This document shows positions 3,729 to 5,595 of a DNA stretch of 5,595 nucleotides, in pieces. Origin of the DNA: Gammaproteobacteria bacterium (lineage in GTDB: Bacteria; Pseudomonadota; Gammaproteobacteria; GRL18); the NCBI GenBank assembly GCA_013139395.1, contig WTAX01000378.1:1-5595 (forward strand), given 5' to 3'. Under the pieces are notes generated by a model. It was not told the DNA's origin. It was given only the letters and a program-made list of their open reading frames with translations, and did no database searches. Positions within the stretch are counted from its first letter, which is position 1. The number at the start of each line of letters is the position of its first letter. The position numbers and the translations under genes were made by a program.

Positions 3729-5595
3729 ATGTCGAGTTTATCATCCAAGCAATTATTAACCGAATTAAAGAAGAAACATATCAACACCTGGTTTGACCTT
3801 GGTTTGTACATTGACCAGTTACGTGATCAATTACCTATTTTTGAGCATATTTCTAATGATTTTGATAGTTTTGTATCACAACTAGGACAAGGGATTGCCT
3901 TTATCAGCTTTGATTTTGGTATTGATGGCGTCAGCATGGAAGTGAGTAAATATGCCAAAGCATTTGAACAACTCAACGAACAGGCAAAGATTCATTTTAT
4001 TGCCGGCACCTTTAAAAAAAATCATCAAACCATTATAGAGAATCGCTGGACTAAACATGAAATATTGCATAGTGATGGTTTTAACGGTTGTTCAACCTAT
4101 TCAGATTACTTTGAAACAAAACTAGCCAGAGGTAGTAAAGAATACAATCAACTCATCGAGAAACTTTGGCAGCAAACACTGATATTGTGCCAGCAAATTG
4201 GTGATATTATTGAGCAACAGCAGATTCAACTTTTGATCCCCTGTAATGTCAATGCAAATCCAGGTAATGTTGCACTGGCTTTAGCATTAGTGATTCTTTC
4301 TGAGAAAATGAAAATCCCTGTATTAAACAACAGCCATGATTTTTACTGGGAGGATGGTCAACGTCCGGAGCAAAGAACATCTGCCGGTGTACGTGATCAC
4401 TTTTTTACCAATGCCCATTTAGGAGAAGTCTTTACCCTCATTGAAATGTTATATCCCTGGGATAGTTCGCTTTGGTTTCAAACGGTGTTAAGTTCATCTC
4501 AGCAGACCAACCTGATAGATAATTTTGGCTTTAACCCTGGAAATATTGGTTTAATGCCCACCAGTGTGGATTTAAATTGTTATCGTCAAGTAGATGATCC
4601 TGAAAGGCTCAACATCTTAAAACGTATGGAATTATTGCTCCGTGGAGATGCTCCGTCTTTACTGAGCAAGAATGTTACAGATTATCAAAACATTGATGTT
4701 CACTGGATTGAGAATGCCAGCCCACAGTTATTAGGCTATGAAGATAATTTACCCCATACACTGCTGACCGGTAATTTATTATTTTTACAGCCCACACGTA
4801 TTATTGCACGTAAACGCATTGAATATAATTTTGATTTTATTCAATCATTATTAACATTTTCAGTATTTAAAGACATATTTGATAAAAACTCAGAATTAAC
4901 GATTACTTTGTATGTTTCTGGCCCCCTGGCTTATCCTTTTAGTGCTCATTGTACTTATTTCAATAAACTCACTAAGGCCTTTGAAACACTACTTAAAAAC
5001 ATTGATACTGGTTACCAAAAAAGAGTTTTCCTGGCATTTAACTTTGGCACAGAGAAAAATACATTATTTGCCAAAAAATCTTATGATATTTTAAGAATAC
5101 AGGAAATTTATGCTGTCGCTAATCTGGTCATGCTTCCAAGCAAACAGGAAGGACGTGGATTACCCTTATTAGAAGCTTGTGCTGTAGAAATACCTATATT
5201 AACCAGTCGCTACGATCCTGAAGCCGTGTTTCGAGAAGTGATTGGTGAACATTTGTCAGAAGATTTAAGATTAAAAGTATTTGAATATCCAAAAGATAAA
5301 CAATTTTCTGCGCAGATGTTGACTGACATCACTGAACTATTATTCAATCCCTATGGAAAACACACCACTCACAATGCTGATGTCATCAAAAAGCGTTATA
5401 GTGTTGAAGTACTTGCACTGACGATTAAAGATTTTTTATATCGTATCTGGTTCAATTGTCAATCTACTGCCACTGAATTTGATCTGCTGAAGAAAATATT
5501 CCACACGACTTCACAACAATCTGATTTAAACGGACCGTTTAAGCAACTGGTCTTATGTGAAAATAGAAAATATATTGCAGGTATTTCAAGCATTG
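3729..5595 (+). CDS. GT4-like glycosyltransferase (GT-B fold), 3' end outside window
   Basis: The frame is open for at least 622 codons and runs off the window. The start ATG at 3729 has AGGAG at 3714-3718. No signal peptide or membrane segment is visible, so it is probably cytoplasmic. The order of motifs suits a retaining GT-B glycosyltransferase. After an N-terminal helical region of about 50 residues comes a first Rossmann-like strand and glycine turn (FISFDFGIDGVSMEV, about 58-72). HDFYWEDG follows at 203-210. The second domain starts near 354 with QPTRIIARKRIE, whose Arg/Lys are candidates for contacting the nucleotide-sugar phosphates. E474-GRGLPLL-E482 is the EX7E donor-binding motif. 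HDFYWE and QPTR...RK recall GT4 enzymes of the mannosylglucosylglycerate-synthase type, but the substrate cannot be assigned. Over 100 residues follow the EX7E motif, so an additional C-terminal domain is possible. The gene is divergent from the integrase remnant. Confidence 0.8.
   Translation, partial: MSSLSSKQLLTELKKKHINTWFDLGLYIDQLRDQLPIFEHISNDFDSFVSQLGQGIAFISFDFGIDGVSMEVSKYAKAFEQLNEQAKIHFIAGTFKKNHQTIIENRWTKHEILHSDGFNGCSTYSDYFETKLARGSKEYNQLIEKLWQQTLILCQQIGDIIEQQQIQLLIPCNVNANPGNVALALALVILSEKMKIPVLNNSHDFYWEDGQRPEQRTSAGVRDHFFTNAHLGEVFTLIEMLYPWDSSLWFQTVLSSSQQTNLIDNFGFNPGNIGLMPTSVDLNCYRQVDDPERLNILKRMELLLRGDAPSLLSKNVTDYQNIDVHWIENASPQLLGYEDNLPHTLLTGNLLFLQPTRIIARKRIEYNFDFIQSLLTFSVFKDIFDKNSELTITLYVSGPLAYPFSAHCTYFNKLTKAFETLLKNIDTGYQKRVFLAFNFGTEKNTLFAKKSYDILRIQEIYAVANLVMLPSKQEGRGLPLLEACAVEIPILTSRYDPEAVFREVIGEHLSEDLRLKVFEYPKDKQFSAQMLTDITELLFNPYGKHTTHNADVIKKRYSVEVLALTIKDFLYRIWFNCQSTATEFDLLKKIFHTTSQQSDLNGPFKQLVLCENRKYIAGISSI

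Noticed and set aside
3882..4070. 62-codon open frame on the minus strand
   Set aside because: It is antisense to the glycosyltransferase N-terminal domain, with no supporting signal.
4912..5094. 60-codon hydrophobic open frame on the plus strand
   Set aside because: It is an out-of-frame reading inside the glycosyltransferase; the hydrophobic look comes from T-rich codons.

Overview
The window looks like a piece of an AT-rich gammaproteobacterial chromosome with accessory-region character. This rests on a periplasmic di-heme cytochrome c peroxidase of proteobacterial type, a CRP-like operator, an integron-type integrase remnant and an attC-like site. The genus cannot be named from the sequence. 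Both ends cut through genes.

Layout, left to right. (1) 1-306 (+) is the C-terminal part of a beta-class carbonic anhydrase whose zinc-binding DCG motif sits at the first bases. (2) 311-383, five bases after that stop codon, is an imperfect inverted repeat bounded by GTCTAAC and GTTAGGC. This matches the consensus outer cores of an integron attC site, so the carbonic anhydrase may be, or may once have been, a cassette gene. (3) 384-743 holds one doubtful 40-codon ORF and sequence that may be decayed coding DNA. (4) 744-1112 (-) is a small STAS/SpoIIAA-like protein with its own likely promoter. (5) 1398-1904 (-) is a C_GCAxxG_C_C family cysteine-rich protein. (6) 1967-2962 (-) is a complete secreted di-heme cytochrome c peroxidase, 62 bases upstream of gene 5 on the same strand and probably cotranscribed with it. 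A CRP-like palindrome and a suitably placed -10 box lie upstream. (7) 2963-3448 is gene-free but rich in structure: the promoter, a perfect 20-base palindrome between two CGTCCC direct repeats, and a 12-bp-stem hairpin that shares a sequence module with DNA 290 bases away. (8) 3449-3640 (-) is the C-terminal remnant of a tyrosine recombinase, most like an integron integrase. (9) 3729-end (+) is a large GT4-like glycosyltransferase running off the window.

How the parts relate. The peroxidase and the cysteine-rich protein form a plausible redox or stress pair, possibly induced under CRP/FNR-family control. The integrase remnant, the attC-like site and the symmetric repeats suggest a region shaped by site-specific recombination and now decaying. 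No intact recombinase or complete cassette array is visible. The strongest candidates for something undescribed are the repeat-rich block at 3098-3414 and the integron relic, not a new multi-gene system.
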